A DNA stretch of 35,138 nucleotides. Source: Anaerolineales bacterium (lineage in GTDB: Bacteria; Chloroflexota; Anaerolineae; Anaerolineales; Villigracilaceae). A program made the translations under genes and the position numbers. The stretch covers positions 1 through 35,138 of the forward strand of contig JACZJB010000169.1 in NCBI GenBank assembly GCA_014860805.1, given 5' to 3'. Positions 9,393 to 17,311 of this stretch are shown here, in pieces. The notes under the pieces were generated by a model. It saw nothing but the letters and a program-made list of their open reading frames with translations, was not told where the DNA came from and did no database searches. Each line of letters starts with the position of its first letter. The first letter of the stretch is position 1.

Positions 9393-10946
9393 ATGAAACG
9401 CTATCTACTCTTCACCGTTTTTATCTCCGGCATGACCACCCTCGCCGCGGAACTGGCTGCCGGCCGCCTGATCGGCAATGTCTTTGGCACAAGCAACCTT
9501 GTTTGGGCAAGCATCATTGGGCTGATTTTGATCTATCTCACATTGGGGTATTTCCTGGGCGGCAAATGGGCGGACAAAAACCCCACGCCTCTCGCCATGT
9601 ACCGCATCCTCGCTTGGGCAGCTTTTACAGTGGGGCTGGTGCCCTACGTTGCAGGACCAGTTCTCAGGTCAGCAGCGAGCGCCTTCGAGGCGTTGAGCGT
9701 TGGAATCATGGCAGGCTCATTCATCGCGGTGTTGATTTTGTTCATCGTCCCCATCACTTTGCTTGGCGCAATTTCGCCTTTTGCGATCCGCCTCTCGGTG
9801 GATGACGCCGCGAAAGCGGGACAAATCTCAGGACAAATTTATGCCATCTCGACTCTCGGCTCATTCATCGGCACATTCCTGCCAACCCTTGTGCTAATTC
9901 CAACCATCGGAACCACCAAGACATTTTTAGTATTTGGACTATTTTTGCTTTTTGTTGCGCTGGCTGGTCTGGGAAAATTTGCAAGCCGAAACGAAATGCT
10001 CAAATTGATTTGGATGCCCATCCTGCTTGCAGTCATTGCCATTCTTTCTGCCGGGCAAGCGCTCAAAAAAAATACAGGACAAGTCTACGAAGCCGAGTCT
10101 GCTTACAATTATATTCAAGTGCAGGAAGTCAATGGATACACTCTTTTGCGCTTGAATGACGGACAAGGCGTTCACTCCATTTATCATCCTGACACCTTGT
10201 TTTACAACGGGCCCTGGGAGGAGTTTTCGGTCGGTCCATATTTTTATGAAAACCGCTCTCCCGATGACATCAAGCGCATGGCGATTGTAGGTCTCGCCGC
10301 AGGCACTGCCGCACGGCAAGCCACCGCGATCTATGGCGAAGACATTCTTATCGACGGCTTCGAAATTGATGAGAAGATCGTGGAAGTAGGTAAAAAATAT
10401 TTTGGATTAGATCTCCCAAATTTAACGATCCACATCGGCGACGGCAGACTCAACCTCGACCGCAGCCAATACAAATATGACATCATCGCCATCGACGCGT
10501 ACCGCCCGCCATATATTCCCCCGCACATGACCACGCTCGAATTCTTTGAAATTTGCGCCTCGCACCTAACTGACGATGGAGTGCTGACCCTCAACGTTGG
10601 CTCAGTCCCCGGCGACCGCCGCCTGATCGACGGACTTGCCACAACAATGGCACAGCTCTTTCCATCCGTGCATGTGATGGACATTCCTGGCACATTGAAC
10701 ACCATGCTCTTCGCCACCAAACAACCAACGAAAGTTGAAAACTTTGCGTCAAACATGACCAGGCTTTCGCAAGACCCAACGCTGAATCCCCTGCTTATCA
10801 CCACCATGGCAACCACGTACGCAAGCATGAAACCTGGTTACGAAACCACCACCGTCTTCACCGATGACCTTGCCCCCATTGAATGGATCGTCAATAACAT
10901 GGTCGTCAACTTTGTCCTCCAGGGCGGCTTGGAATTTCTGCAATAG
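9393..10946 (+). CDS. Membrane protein fused to a spermidine-synthase-like domain
   Basis: 517 residues. The first 215 or so form about seven hydrophobic segments (for example FTVFISGMTTLAAELAAGRL, IAVLILFIVPITLLGAISP), the membrane part of fused-MFS/spermidine synthase proteins. A soluble Rossmann-type domain follows from about 235: AIVGLAAGTAARQ for the nucleotide-binding glycine loop, DGFEIDEKIVEVGKKYF, and DIIAIDAYRPPYIPPH, where Asp in the IDAY motif matches the aminopropyltransferase catalytic region. Classical enzymes make spermidine from putrescine and decarboxylated SAM. Membrane-fused homologues are widespread but their substrate is unproven, so polyamine synthesis should not be assumed. 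The ATG at 9393 begins right at the first membrane helix. The DUF1461 gene starts 7 bases after its stop. Confidence 0.88.
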   Translation: MKRYLLFTVFISGMTTLAAELAAGRLIGNVFGTSNLVWASIIGLILIYLTLGYFLGGKWADKNPTPLAMYRILAWAAFTVGLVPYVAGPVLRSAASAFEALSVGIMAGSFIAVLILFIVPITLLGAISPFAIRLSVDDAAKAGQISGQIYAISTLGSFIGTFLPTLVLIPTIGTTKTFLVFGLFLLFVALAGLGKFASRNEMLKLIWMPILLAVIAILSAGQALKKNTGQVYEAESAYNYIQVQEVNGYTLLRLNDGQGVHSIYHPDTLFYNGPWEEFSVGPYFYENRSPDDIKRMAIVGLAAGTAARQATAIYGEDILIDGFEIDEKIVEVGKKYFGLDLPNLTIHIGDGRLNLDRSQYKYDIIAIDAYRPPYIPPHMTTLEFFEICASHLTDDGVLTLNVGSVPGDRRLIDGLATTMAQLFPSVHVMDIPGTLNTMLFATKQPTKVENFASNMTRLSQDPTLNPLLITTMATTYASMKPGYETTTVFTDDLAPIEWIVNNMVVNFVLQGGLEFLQ

Positions 10947-10953
10947 GCAATTC

Positions 10954-11634
10954 ATGAAACTCAACCTGCCTACCTTCCTTTCTTATTTCGTCTCCCTTCT
11001 CACTCCGCTTGCGTTGATCGGGCTGGCGCTTCGCATCTTGCTCACACCAATTTATTACACTGTCGAATACAACATGCCCTACTTTCCCGCGGACGAGTAC
11101 GGCTTCACCAAAGCAGACCGCCTGCAATGGGCTCCCTACGCTGTGGAATATCTCGTCAATGGCGCGGATATTTCCTACCTTGGCGATCTGCAATTTGAGG
11201 ATGGCACTCCCTTGTATGGTGAGCGAGAGCTCAGCCACATGGAAGATGTCAAAGGCGTAGTTCAGGGAGCGTTGCGAGTTTGGTATGTTTCAGTCGCAAC
11301 CCTGATTGCAATTGCAGTTCTCGCCTCGCGCACAGGTTGGATGCTGGAATACCTCAACGCCTTGAAACGCGGCGGCTTGTGGATGATTGGTCTGGCAATT
11401 ACCTTGGGTTTGATTGCCGGCGCGGGCATATTGCTCAATCCTGATATTTTCTGGTCATTCTTCTCCTGGTTCCACAGCTTGTTCTTCGAAGGTGATTCCT
11501 GGCTCTTTTATTATTCCGATACTCTTATCCGCCTTTTCCCCATCCGTTTCTGGCAGGATGCATTTTTGGCCGCAGCCGTTATTGCATTGGGCGGAGGCTT
11601 GTGGCTGGCTCTTGGGATCAAGCCAAAAGCTTAG
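10954..11634 (+). CDS. DUF1461 / TIGR01906 family integral membrane protein
   Basis: 226 residues from ATG 10954. The frame extends upstream into the previous gene, but that part is out-of-frame overlap and this ATG lies 7 bases after the preceding stop, suggesting coupled translation. It has an N-terminal membrane helix (about 10-32), an extracellular loop with the family's typical LSHMEDVKGVVQGALRVWY, then three more helices (about 106-125, 138-162 and 204-223). Function of the family is unknown. Pairing with the spermidine-synthase-like membrane protein may mean they act together; that is inference. Confidence 0.82.
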   Translation: MKLNLPTFLSYFVSLLTPLALIGLALRILLTPIYYTVEYNMPYFPADEYGFTKADRLQWAPYAVEYLVNGADISYLGDLQFEDGTPLYGERELSHMEDVKGVVQGALRVWYVSVATLIAIAVLASRTGWMLEYLNALKRGGLWMIGLAITLGLIAGAGILLNPDIFWSFFSWFHSLFFEGDSWLFYYSDTLIRLFPIRFWQDAFLAAAVIALGGGLWLALGIKPKA

Positions 11635-11671
11635 TGTAAATACGAAAAACGCAATTTATGAACGTAACGGG

Positions 11672-11677
11672 TATAAT
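11672..11677 (+). promoter_or_regulatory. Candidate -10 box of the fabG-tat operon
   Basis: TATAAT 20 bases upstream of the fabG ATG, with AGGAG (11686-11690) between. The -35 region is not convincing. It is the only promoter-like site ahead of the closely spaced genes that follow. Confidence 0.4.
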
Positions 11678-11697
11678 TTCATTACAGGAGTCTTTTA

Positions 11698-12456
11698 ATG
11701 TCACTCACTCTTCCTTTAGCAAATAAAGTAGCGCTCATTACCGGCGGTTCACGTGGAATTGGCCGCGCCATCGCTTTGGAATTTGCAGCCCGCGGTGCGG
11801 CGGTCGTGGTAAATTACAACAAATCGCCTGAGTCAGCTGAAGAAGTTGTCAAAAAAATTCAAGAATCAGGCGGAAAAGCTGCCGCATCCCAGGCAGATGT
11901 CTCCGATTTCAAACAAGCCGAAACCCTGATCAAATTCGCGATTGACACCTTTGGCGACTTAAGCATCCTTGTAAACAACGCAGGCATCACCCGCGACCAG
12001 CTCATCATGATGATGCCTGAAGCTGATTGGGACGCCGTTATCAACACCAATTTGAAGAGCACCTTCAATTGCTCAAAAGCCGCCGTCAAACACATGATGC
12101 GCAAACGTATCGGACGCATCATCAACATTGCCTCTGTTGCAGGGCAAATGGGCAACCCCGGGCAAACAAATTACTCCGCTTCCAAAGGCGGACAGATCGC
12201 CTTTACAAAAGCTCTCGCGCGTGAAGTTGCTGCGCGAAACATCACCGTCAACGCCATTGCGCCGGGCTTCGTGGACACCGAAATCCTTGACGCCATGACA
12301 CCCGAAACGCTCGCAGCCGCTCTTAAGATGGTGCCGCTTGCGCGCAAAGGCAAACCCGAAGAGATCGCTTACGCTGCCGCTTTTTTCGCCTCTGATGAAG
12401 CCGCCTACGTCACTGGCCAGGTTCTCGGTGTGGATGGCGGCATGGCGATGATGTAA
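11698..12456 (+). CDS. fabG: 3-oxoacyl-[acyl-carrier-protein] reductase
   Basis: 252 residues, a classical short-chain dehydrogenase. NADPH-binding loop TGGSRGIGRA (15-24), NNAGITRD (93-100), and the catalytic set Asn118, Ser146, Tyr159 and Lys163 (NYSASKGG) are all present, and PGFVDTEI and the C-terminal TGQVLGVDGGM fit FabG. It reduces 3-oxoacyl-ACP in fatty-acid elongation in the cytoplasm. AGGAG lies 7 bases before the ATG. No other fatty-acid synthesis genes are adjacent; it leads the Asp23-nusB-tat run instead. Another SDR reductase activity cannot be excluded, but the match to FabG is strong. Confidence 0.92.
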   Translation: MSLTLPLANKVALITGGSRGIGRAIALEFAARGAAVVVNYNKSPESAEEVVKKIQESGGKAAASQADVSDFKQAETLIKFAIDTFGDLSILVNNAGITRDQLIMMMPEADWDAVINTNLKSTFNCSKAAVKHMMRKRIGRIINIASVAGQMGNPGQTNYSASKGGQIAFTKALAREVAARNITVNAIAPGFVDTEILDAMTPETLAAALKMVPLARKGKPEEIAYAAAFFASDEAAYVTGQVLGVDGGMAMM

Positions 12457-12492
12457 CATATGACGCAACAAGACTTCAAAATGGAGTAAAAA

Positions 12493-12840
12493 ATGTCTGA
12501 AACTACTCAAGGTAAAACAACCGTATCGCCCGAAGTATTAACCACCATTGCGCGCCTGTCCGCATTGGGTGTGCCCGGCGTCAGCCGCCTCGCACCTGTT
12601 TCCGGCGGAGTAAATCGACTCTTTAAAAGAGGAGCAGGCGACGGTGTCCGCATTGAAACGGAGGAGAATACCGTCTTCATAGACATGCATCTCATCCTTC
12701 AGGAAAATGTCAACATCCGCGAAGTCAGCCGAAATGTCCAGCAGAATGTGGCACGCGCCATTCAGGAAATGGTCGGCATGGAAATTGGTCACGTTAACAT
12801 CCATATTGAAGATATTGATTACGCGGATAGCGAGGCTTGA
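12493..12840 (+). CDS. Asp23/Gls24-family envelope stress protein
   Basis: 115 residues. The family signature is clear: VSPEVLTTIARLSALGVPGV, VFIDMHLILQENVNIREV, and a C-terminal GMEIGHVNIHIEDIDY. Asp23 proteins are small, abundant, envelope-associated proteins in Gram-positive bacteria, linked to alkaline and cell-wall stress. There is no membrane segment, so it is cytoplasmic or peripheral. It sits 36 bp after fabG and 2 bp before nusB; an Asp23-nusB neighbour pair is also common in Firmicutes. Confidence 0.9.
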   Translation: MSETTQGKTTVSPEVLTTIARLSALGVPGVSRLAPVSGGVNRLFKRGAGDGVRIETEENTVFIDMHLILQENVNIREVSRNVQQNVARAIQEMVGMEIGHVNIHIEDIDYADSEA

Positions 12841-12842
12841 CC

Positions 12843-13304
12843 ATGAAACCCCGAACCAGAGCGCGCTCCATAGCTCTGCAAGTGCTTTACGAAACAGATA
12901 TAGCGAACAACCATCTTCCAGGTGATGTATTAAAGACACGCCTGGAAGATACTTTGCTTGCGGATGATCTCGCCGAATTTGCGCGGCAGATCGTCTTTGG
13001 TGTTCTTCCGCTTCGACAGGACCTCGATCAATTGATCGCAAGATATGCCCCGGAATGGCCGTTGGACCAGATCGCCGCAATTGACCGAAATATTTTGAGG
13101 ATTGCGTTTTGGGAATTCGCGGTCTCGCGTGAAACCCCGGTAAAAGTTGCCATCAACGAAGCAGTGGAACTTGCCAAATTATACGGCTCGGATTCTGCGC
13201 CGCGTTTTGTCAACGGCGTGCTGGGCACTCTGGCGGAACACGAGAACGAAATCCTTCAGATCATAAAAAACCGAATTGCTCAGGAAACAAAACTGGAATC
13301 ATAG
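12843..13304 (+). CDS. nusB: Transcription antitermination protein NusB
   Basis: 153 residues from the ATG at 12843, which has GAGG (12832-12835) seven bases upstream; a TTG at 12837 is in frame but overlaps the previous stop. The sequence is the standard all-helical NusB fold, beginning with RTRARSIALQVLYETD and containing WPLDQIAAIDRNILRIAFWE, INEAVELAKLYGSDSAPRFVNGVLG. NusB with NusE (S10) binds boxA RNA in rRNA leaders to prevent premature termination. It lies between Asp23 and tatA/B in the operon. Confidence 0.95.
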   Translation: MKPRTRARSIALQVLYETDIANNHLPGDVLKTRLEDTLLADDLAEFARQIVFGVLPLRQDLDQLIARYAPEWPLDQIAAIDRNILRIAFWEFAVSRETPVKVAINEAVELAKLYGSDSAPRFVNGVLGTLAEHENEILQIIKNRIAQETKLES

Positions 13305-13307
13305 ATT

Positions 13308-13724
13308 ATGGAAATTCTCGGCGTTGGAATGTCTGAATTTATTTTTGTAATTATTATTGCTTTGATCGTGCTTGGCCCCAAGGATATGCAAAAAGCGGGG
13401 AAAACCATCGGCAAATGGATGCGCAATATCGTCACATCCGACGGCTGGAAGATCTTCCAGCAGACATCGCGCGAATTGCGGACACTGCCAAACAAATTGA
13501 TGCGCGAAGCAAACGAAGAATTGAACCAGATCGGCAATCAAGTCGGGAAGGAAATCAAAGGCGCTTCGAACTTAAACTCGCAGAAGGTACAAAACCCAAA
13601 CACACCGCCGCGTTCCCAGCCTTACACTCCTCAGCCCGCGCCGATGCAGCCAGCTGAAAAGATTGACCCATCCCCTACACCTGAACAAAAAGAAAACGAA
13701 AGCAGCCAGCAAAACGATGAATAA
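13308..13724 (+). CDS. Sec-independent translocase TatA/TatB-like subunit
   Basis: 138 residues. One N-terminal membrane helix (about 8-22, SEFIFVIIIALIVLG) runs into the hinge LGPKDMQ and an amphipathic helix (KAGKTIGKWMRNI), followed by a charged region and a Pro/Gln-rich disordered tail. The LGP hinge and the length suggest TatB rather than TatA, but a single bifunctional TatA/B is possible, since no other copy is in the window. With TatC it forms the receptor for folded proteins carrying twin-arginine signals. It starts 3 bases after nusB, and its stop overlaps the tatC start (ATGAATAA). Confidence 0.88.
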   Translation: MEILGVGMSEFIFVIIIALIVLGPKDMQKAGKTIGKWMRNIVTSDGWKIFQQTSRELRTLPNKLMREANEELNQIGNQVGKEIKGASNLNSQKVQNPNTPPRSQPYTPQPAPMQPAEKIDPSPTPEQKENESSQQNDE

Positions 13725-14637
13725 ATTTTTCCGAGGCATGTGGCGGGCAATCACATTTCCCTTCCGCCTTGTCTTTAGTATTATCGCGTTCCCATTTCGA
13801 GCGGTGTATCGATTCGTGAAATTCCTTAACACGGAGCCTGAAGAACGCCCCATGGCAGAAGTATTTTCCGACCTGGTGACCAGCACCGATACCCGTCAAA
13901 TGCTCTGGGATCAAATCGAAGCCCTGCGGATGCACATCCTTCGGGCGGTGATCGTGCTTTCTCTGGCTGTCACTGCCTCCTTCTGGGTTGCGCAGGATGT
14001 AATGGGGTTTCTCGCCATTCCCGTAGGCGGCTTGGAAAAATTGCAGGCCATTCAAGTGACAGAAGAGATCGGCGTTTTTATGCGCGTGGCAATGACTGTC
14101 GGGGTTGCTGTTGCATTCCCGTGGATGGCAATGGAAGCATGGCTTTTTGCCGCTCCCGGCTTAAGACCCCGTGAGAAAAAATTCGGCCTGGTGGGAATCC
14201 CGCTTGCCACACTTTTGTTCCTGACAGGCATGGCATTTACTTATTATGTACTGCTGCCTGCCGCGCTCCCTTTTCTCGGGAGCTTTACGAAAATTTCTCA
14301 ATTCTGGGCGGCGAAAGAGTATTTCGCATTTGTTACCGGCTTAATGGTCTGGATCGGGGTTTTCTTTGAATTTCCGCTGGTCATCTTTGTGCTATCGTCC
14401 ATGGGATTGGTGAAACCTGCCATCCTCGCGCAGCATTGGAGAATTGCCATTGTCATCATCGCCATCATCGCAGCAGCTGTCACACCGACCATCGATCCTG
14501 TCAACATGGGGCTGGTGATGCTGCCCATGATTTTGTTATACTTTATCAGCATCGGCTTAAGTTACATCGCCTACGCCGGGCGAAGAAAAGAAAAAGCCGA
14601 GGATGAAGTCCCTGCAGATGGTGAGGCAGCAGGATAG
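13717..14637 (+). CDS. tatC: Twin-arginine translocase subunit TatC with N-terminal extension
   Basis: 306 residues from ATG 13717, which overlaps the tatA/B stop by 8 bases; an in-frame codon 54 bases upstream is less likely. The canonical six-helix TatC core starts at about residue 66 (QIEALRMHILRAVIVL) and includes FPWMAMEAWLFAAPGLRPREKK, whose Glu matches the conserved signal-peptide-binding loop, and a final GRRKEKAEDE tail. TatC recognises the twin-arginine signal. Odd feature: about 54 extra N-terminal residues with two FPFR repeats (TFPFRLVFSI and AFPFRAVYRF), basic and aromatic, probably an amphipathic or membrane-lying helix pair. Confidence 0.93.
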   Translation: MNKFFRGMWRAITFPFRLVFSIIAFPFRAVYRFVKFLNTEPEERPMAEVFSDLVTSTDTRQMLWDQIEALRMHILRAVIVLSLAVTASFWVAQDVMGFLAIPVGGLEKLQAIQVTEEIGVFMRVAMTVGVAVAFPWMAMEAWLFAAPGLRPREKKFGLVGIPLATLLFLTGMAFTYYVLLPAALPFLGSFTKISQFWAAKEYFAFVTGLMVWIGVFFEFPLVIFVLSSMGLVKPAILAQHWRIAIVIIAIIAAAVTPTIDPVNMGLVMLPMILLYFISIGLSYIAYAGRRKEKAEDEVPADGEAAG

Positions 14638-14673
14638 GGTGCCGCAAGAAGCGTTTGTATCAGAGGAGAGAAA

Positions 14674-17199
14674 ATGAAAAGGCAGTCCTTCGTGTTACGC
14701 CGCGTATTAACGCTGGCTATTGTGCTTGTCCTAGCGGGGCAGGCATGTACTTTATCCTTATTAACGAATCCGTTCAGCACAACGCCGGCAACACAAATAC
14801 CCGGGGACACCGTCGAAACCGCCACGCCGCAGCCCATGGCGCAGACAAATTTTATCGTCACCCTCCCTGAACCGCTTCAAGCCAATGAGTCGCTGACTCT
14901 CATCGTGATGGATGAGGTCACCGGTCTGCCTTTAAATCCAACGGAATACCTAATGAGTGCAAGGGATTCGTTGACCTACACCGGGACAATTCCCCTGCCA
15001 TACAACTCGGTGGTCAAGTATCGGTATGCTCGCCGAGGAGCAGCGCTTACCATGGAAGATACTACGTTGGGCTCAGCCATTCGTTATCGCATGCATTTTG
15101 TAGCAGGTCCCGCCGATGTGCAGGATATCGTTTCAGATTGGGGTGACCGCTCCTATTCCCGCCCAACTGGAATTATTTTAGGGCAGGTTTTTAACGCAGA
15201 CACGGGCGCGCCTTTGCCGAACATACTGGTAACGGCTGGCGGAGTACAGCATATTACAGATTCAATGGGTCGGTTTGAGCTAGGCAGCCTGCCTGTCGGC
15301 ACACATAACCTGCTTGCCTACAGCCTCGATGGAATGTACAAACCATTTGAACAAGGCGCCGCAGTTGCAGATGGGCAGACCACTATTGTTGATTTGCGCG
15401 TACGGCCTGTAAAACTTGTAAGTGTCACCTTCATTGTTTCTGTTCCTTCTTCCACCGTGCCAGGTGTGCCTGTCCGCATTGCAGGGAATCTATTGCAGCT
15501 TGGTAACACCTTCGCAGACTTGCAAGGCGGGGCAAGCATCAGCACAGACCGCATGCCCATCCTTAACTTGCAAGCGGATGGACGGTATGCGGTCACGTTA
15601 GGCTTGCCAGAGGGCGCACATATCCAATACAAATATACGCTTGGCGATGGATTCTGGAATGCGGAACGTAAAAATGGCGGCCAATTATTTCTGCGTGATT
15701 TTATTGTCCCCGCACAGGATGTCACTCTTCAAGATGCTGTTGCAACCTGGTCGGTTGGCGACTCTGCACCCATCCTGTTTGAAACCACCATTCCATCGGT
15801 AACGCCGCCGGGAGACATAATCTACATTCAATTTAACGCCAGCGGATGGACAGAGCCCATCCCTATGTGGCCTTTAGGCAATTATCGCTGGGCATACAAA
15901 CTATACGGTCCACTTAATTTCCTTGGTTCCTTTTCCTATCGTTATTGCCGTAATGGACAATGTGGCAGCGCAGATGACGGTCAAACCGTTGGAGCCAGTC
16001 CCACGGGCAGACAGGCACAAACGAGTCTGCTTGCTCAGGATTTGCAGGATACGGTTGGGGTTTGGAAATGGTTTGAAAACCCCGAACCTGTTACCTTGGT
16101 GGGCGCAAATATTACAGCGCGCACAAATGGGTTTGTCGCCGGCGTTGAATATCAACCCACCTACCGCCCAAATTGGTCATATTACGCGCCGCAGGCATTT
16201 GCGAACACACAGGCGCTTGGATCAAACCTGGCAGTCCTTACGCCCACCTGGACCTACACCAATGTCTCCCCGCTGCGTTTTGCCACTCTCCCAGGACAAG
16301 ACCCGCTGTGGATCGATTCGGCAATTATGATTTCACAAGCCCGCGCTTTGGGACTTAATGTAGCCCTTTTCCCAACTCCCAATTTCCCCCTAGGTTCGGA
16401 TACGGCTGCGCCTCCTTCCTCAAACTTTTGGCTGGGTGCTCCACGAGACGCACAGTGGTGGCAGACGTGGTTTACCCGCTACCGCGCATTTGCTGTCAAT
16501 TATGCAGACCTCGCCGCTCAAACAGGCGCTCAGACTCTCATCCTGGGCGGTGAATGGGTGAAACCCGCCATGCCAGGCGGGATCATCGCAGATGGCATAC
16601 CATCCAACGTACCCGCCGACGCAGAAGCGCAATGGAAAGCCATCATCGCAGATGTCCGCACTCATTTCAAAGGACAGGTATTCTGGGCAATGCCATTCAC
16701 GCCGTCGGTTGTTGCTACTCCGCTAAATTTCCTGCAGGATGTGGATGGAATTTACCTGCTCTGGTCTGCGCCAATCTCCACAAGCCAAACGGCAACCAAA
16801 GCGGATTACGCAAATGAAGCTGGGCGATTGCTCGATAATGAAGTGGCTCCGCTCGCCTCTCTGCTAAACAAACCGCTCATCCTTGCAGTGAATTACCCCT
16901 CTGCCACAGGCGCCGTAAACGGATGCATTCCTGATGGCGCCGGTAAATGTCTTGATTGGAACTTCCTCAGCAGACCCAATGCAGATATTACCGCCGCCAC
17001 ACTCAACCTGCAAACACAAGCGGATGCCTACGAAGCCATCCTTACCGCGATCAATAACCGCTCATGGATTTCCGGTATTATCAGCCGCGGCTATTACATG
17101 CCAGTGGCACTGCAGGATAAATCCTCATCCATTCACAGCAAGCCCGCCGCGGACATTTTGTGGTATTGGTTCCCAAGATTGCTGGGAAAGGTTCAATAG
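14674..17199 (+). CDS. Large multidomain lipoprotein with GH-like barrel domain
   Basis: 841 residues. A signal peptide ends in LAGQAC (lipobox Cys25). After a Thr/Pro linker come beta-rich domains: about 55-165; a carboxypeptidase-regulatory-like domain (about 168-247, GQVFNADTGAPLPNILVTAGG, SMGRFELGSLPVGTH); a starch-binding-like domain (about 250-350, VTFIVSVPSSTVPGVPVRIA, GAHIQYKYTLGDGFWN); and another similar module (about 365-450). The last 350 residues resemble a TIM-barrel glycoside hydrolase of the GH113 type: LGSNLAVLTPTWTY, ARALGLNVALFP, LILGGEWVKP (Glu627, candidate acid/base), FWAMPFTP, and DGIYLLWSAP. A polysaccharide-degrading surface enzyme is my inference; the family call is not secure. 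It starts 36 bp after tatC, possibly co-transcribed. Confidence 0.75.
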   Translation: MKRQSFVLRRVLTLAIVLVLAGQACTLSLLTNPFSTTPATQIPGDTVETATPQPMAQTNFIVTLPEPLQANESLTLIVMDEVTGLPLNPTEYLMSARDSLTYTGTIPLPYNSVVKYRYARRGAALTMEDTTLGSAIRYRMHFVAGPADVQDIVSDWGDRSYSRPTGIILGQVFNADTGAPLPNILVTAGGVQHITDSMGRFELGSLPVGTHNLLAYSLDGMYKPFEQGAAVADGQTTIVDLRVRPVKLVSVTFIVSVPSSTVPGVPVRIAGNLLQLGNTFADLQGGASISTDRMPILNLQADGRYAVTLGLPEGAHIQYKYTLGDGFWNAERKNGGQLFLRDFIVPAQDVTLQDAVATWSVGDSAPILFETTIPSVTPPGDIIYIQFNASGWTEPIPMWPLGNYRWAYKLYGPLNFLGSFSYRYCRNGQCGSADDGQTVGASPTGRQAQTSLLAQDLQDTVGVWKWFENPEPVTLVGANITARTNGFVAGVEYQPTYRPNWSYYAPQAFANTQALGSNLAVLTPTWTYTNVSPLRFATLPGQDPLWIDSAIMISQARALGLNVALFPTPNFPLGSDTAAPPSSNFWLGAPRDAQWWQTWFTRYRAFAVNYADLAAQTGAQTLILGGEWVKPAMPGGIIADGIPSNVPADAEAQWKAIIADVRTHFKGQVFWAMPFTPSVVATPLNFLQDVDGIYLLWSAPISTSQTATKADYANEAGRLLDNEVAPLASLLNKPLILAVNYPSATGAVNGCIPDGAGKCLDWNFLSRPNADITAATLNLQTQADAYEAILTAINNRSWISGIISRGYYMPVALQDKSSSIHSKPAADILWYWFPRLLGKVQ

Positions 17200-17249
17200 A
17201 TCGTCGTCAAAATAAACTCCAGGCACACCAGGTTTTTTTGTTCAACTCG

Positions 17250-17297
17250 CAGGTTTATCAGAATATCATTCTTGATAAACCTGTGATTAATATTTTT
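17250..17297 (+). terminator. Probable terminator after the large lipoprotein gene
   Basis: CAGGTTTATCAGAAT (17250-17264) pairs with ATTCTTGATAAACCTG (17268-17283) with one bulged T and a 3-nt loop, followed by TGATTAATATTTTTCTC. It lies 50 bases after the previous stop and ends just before the ribosome binding site of the next gene. Confidence 0.6.
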
Positions 17298-17311
17298 CTC
17301 ACGGAGGAGAA

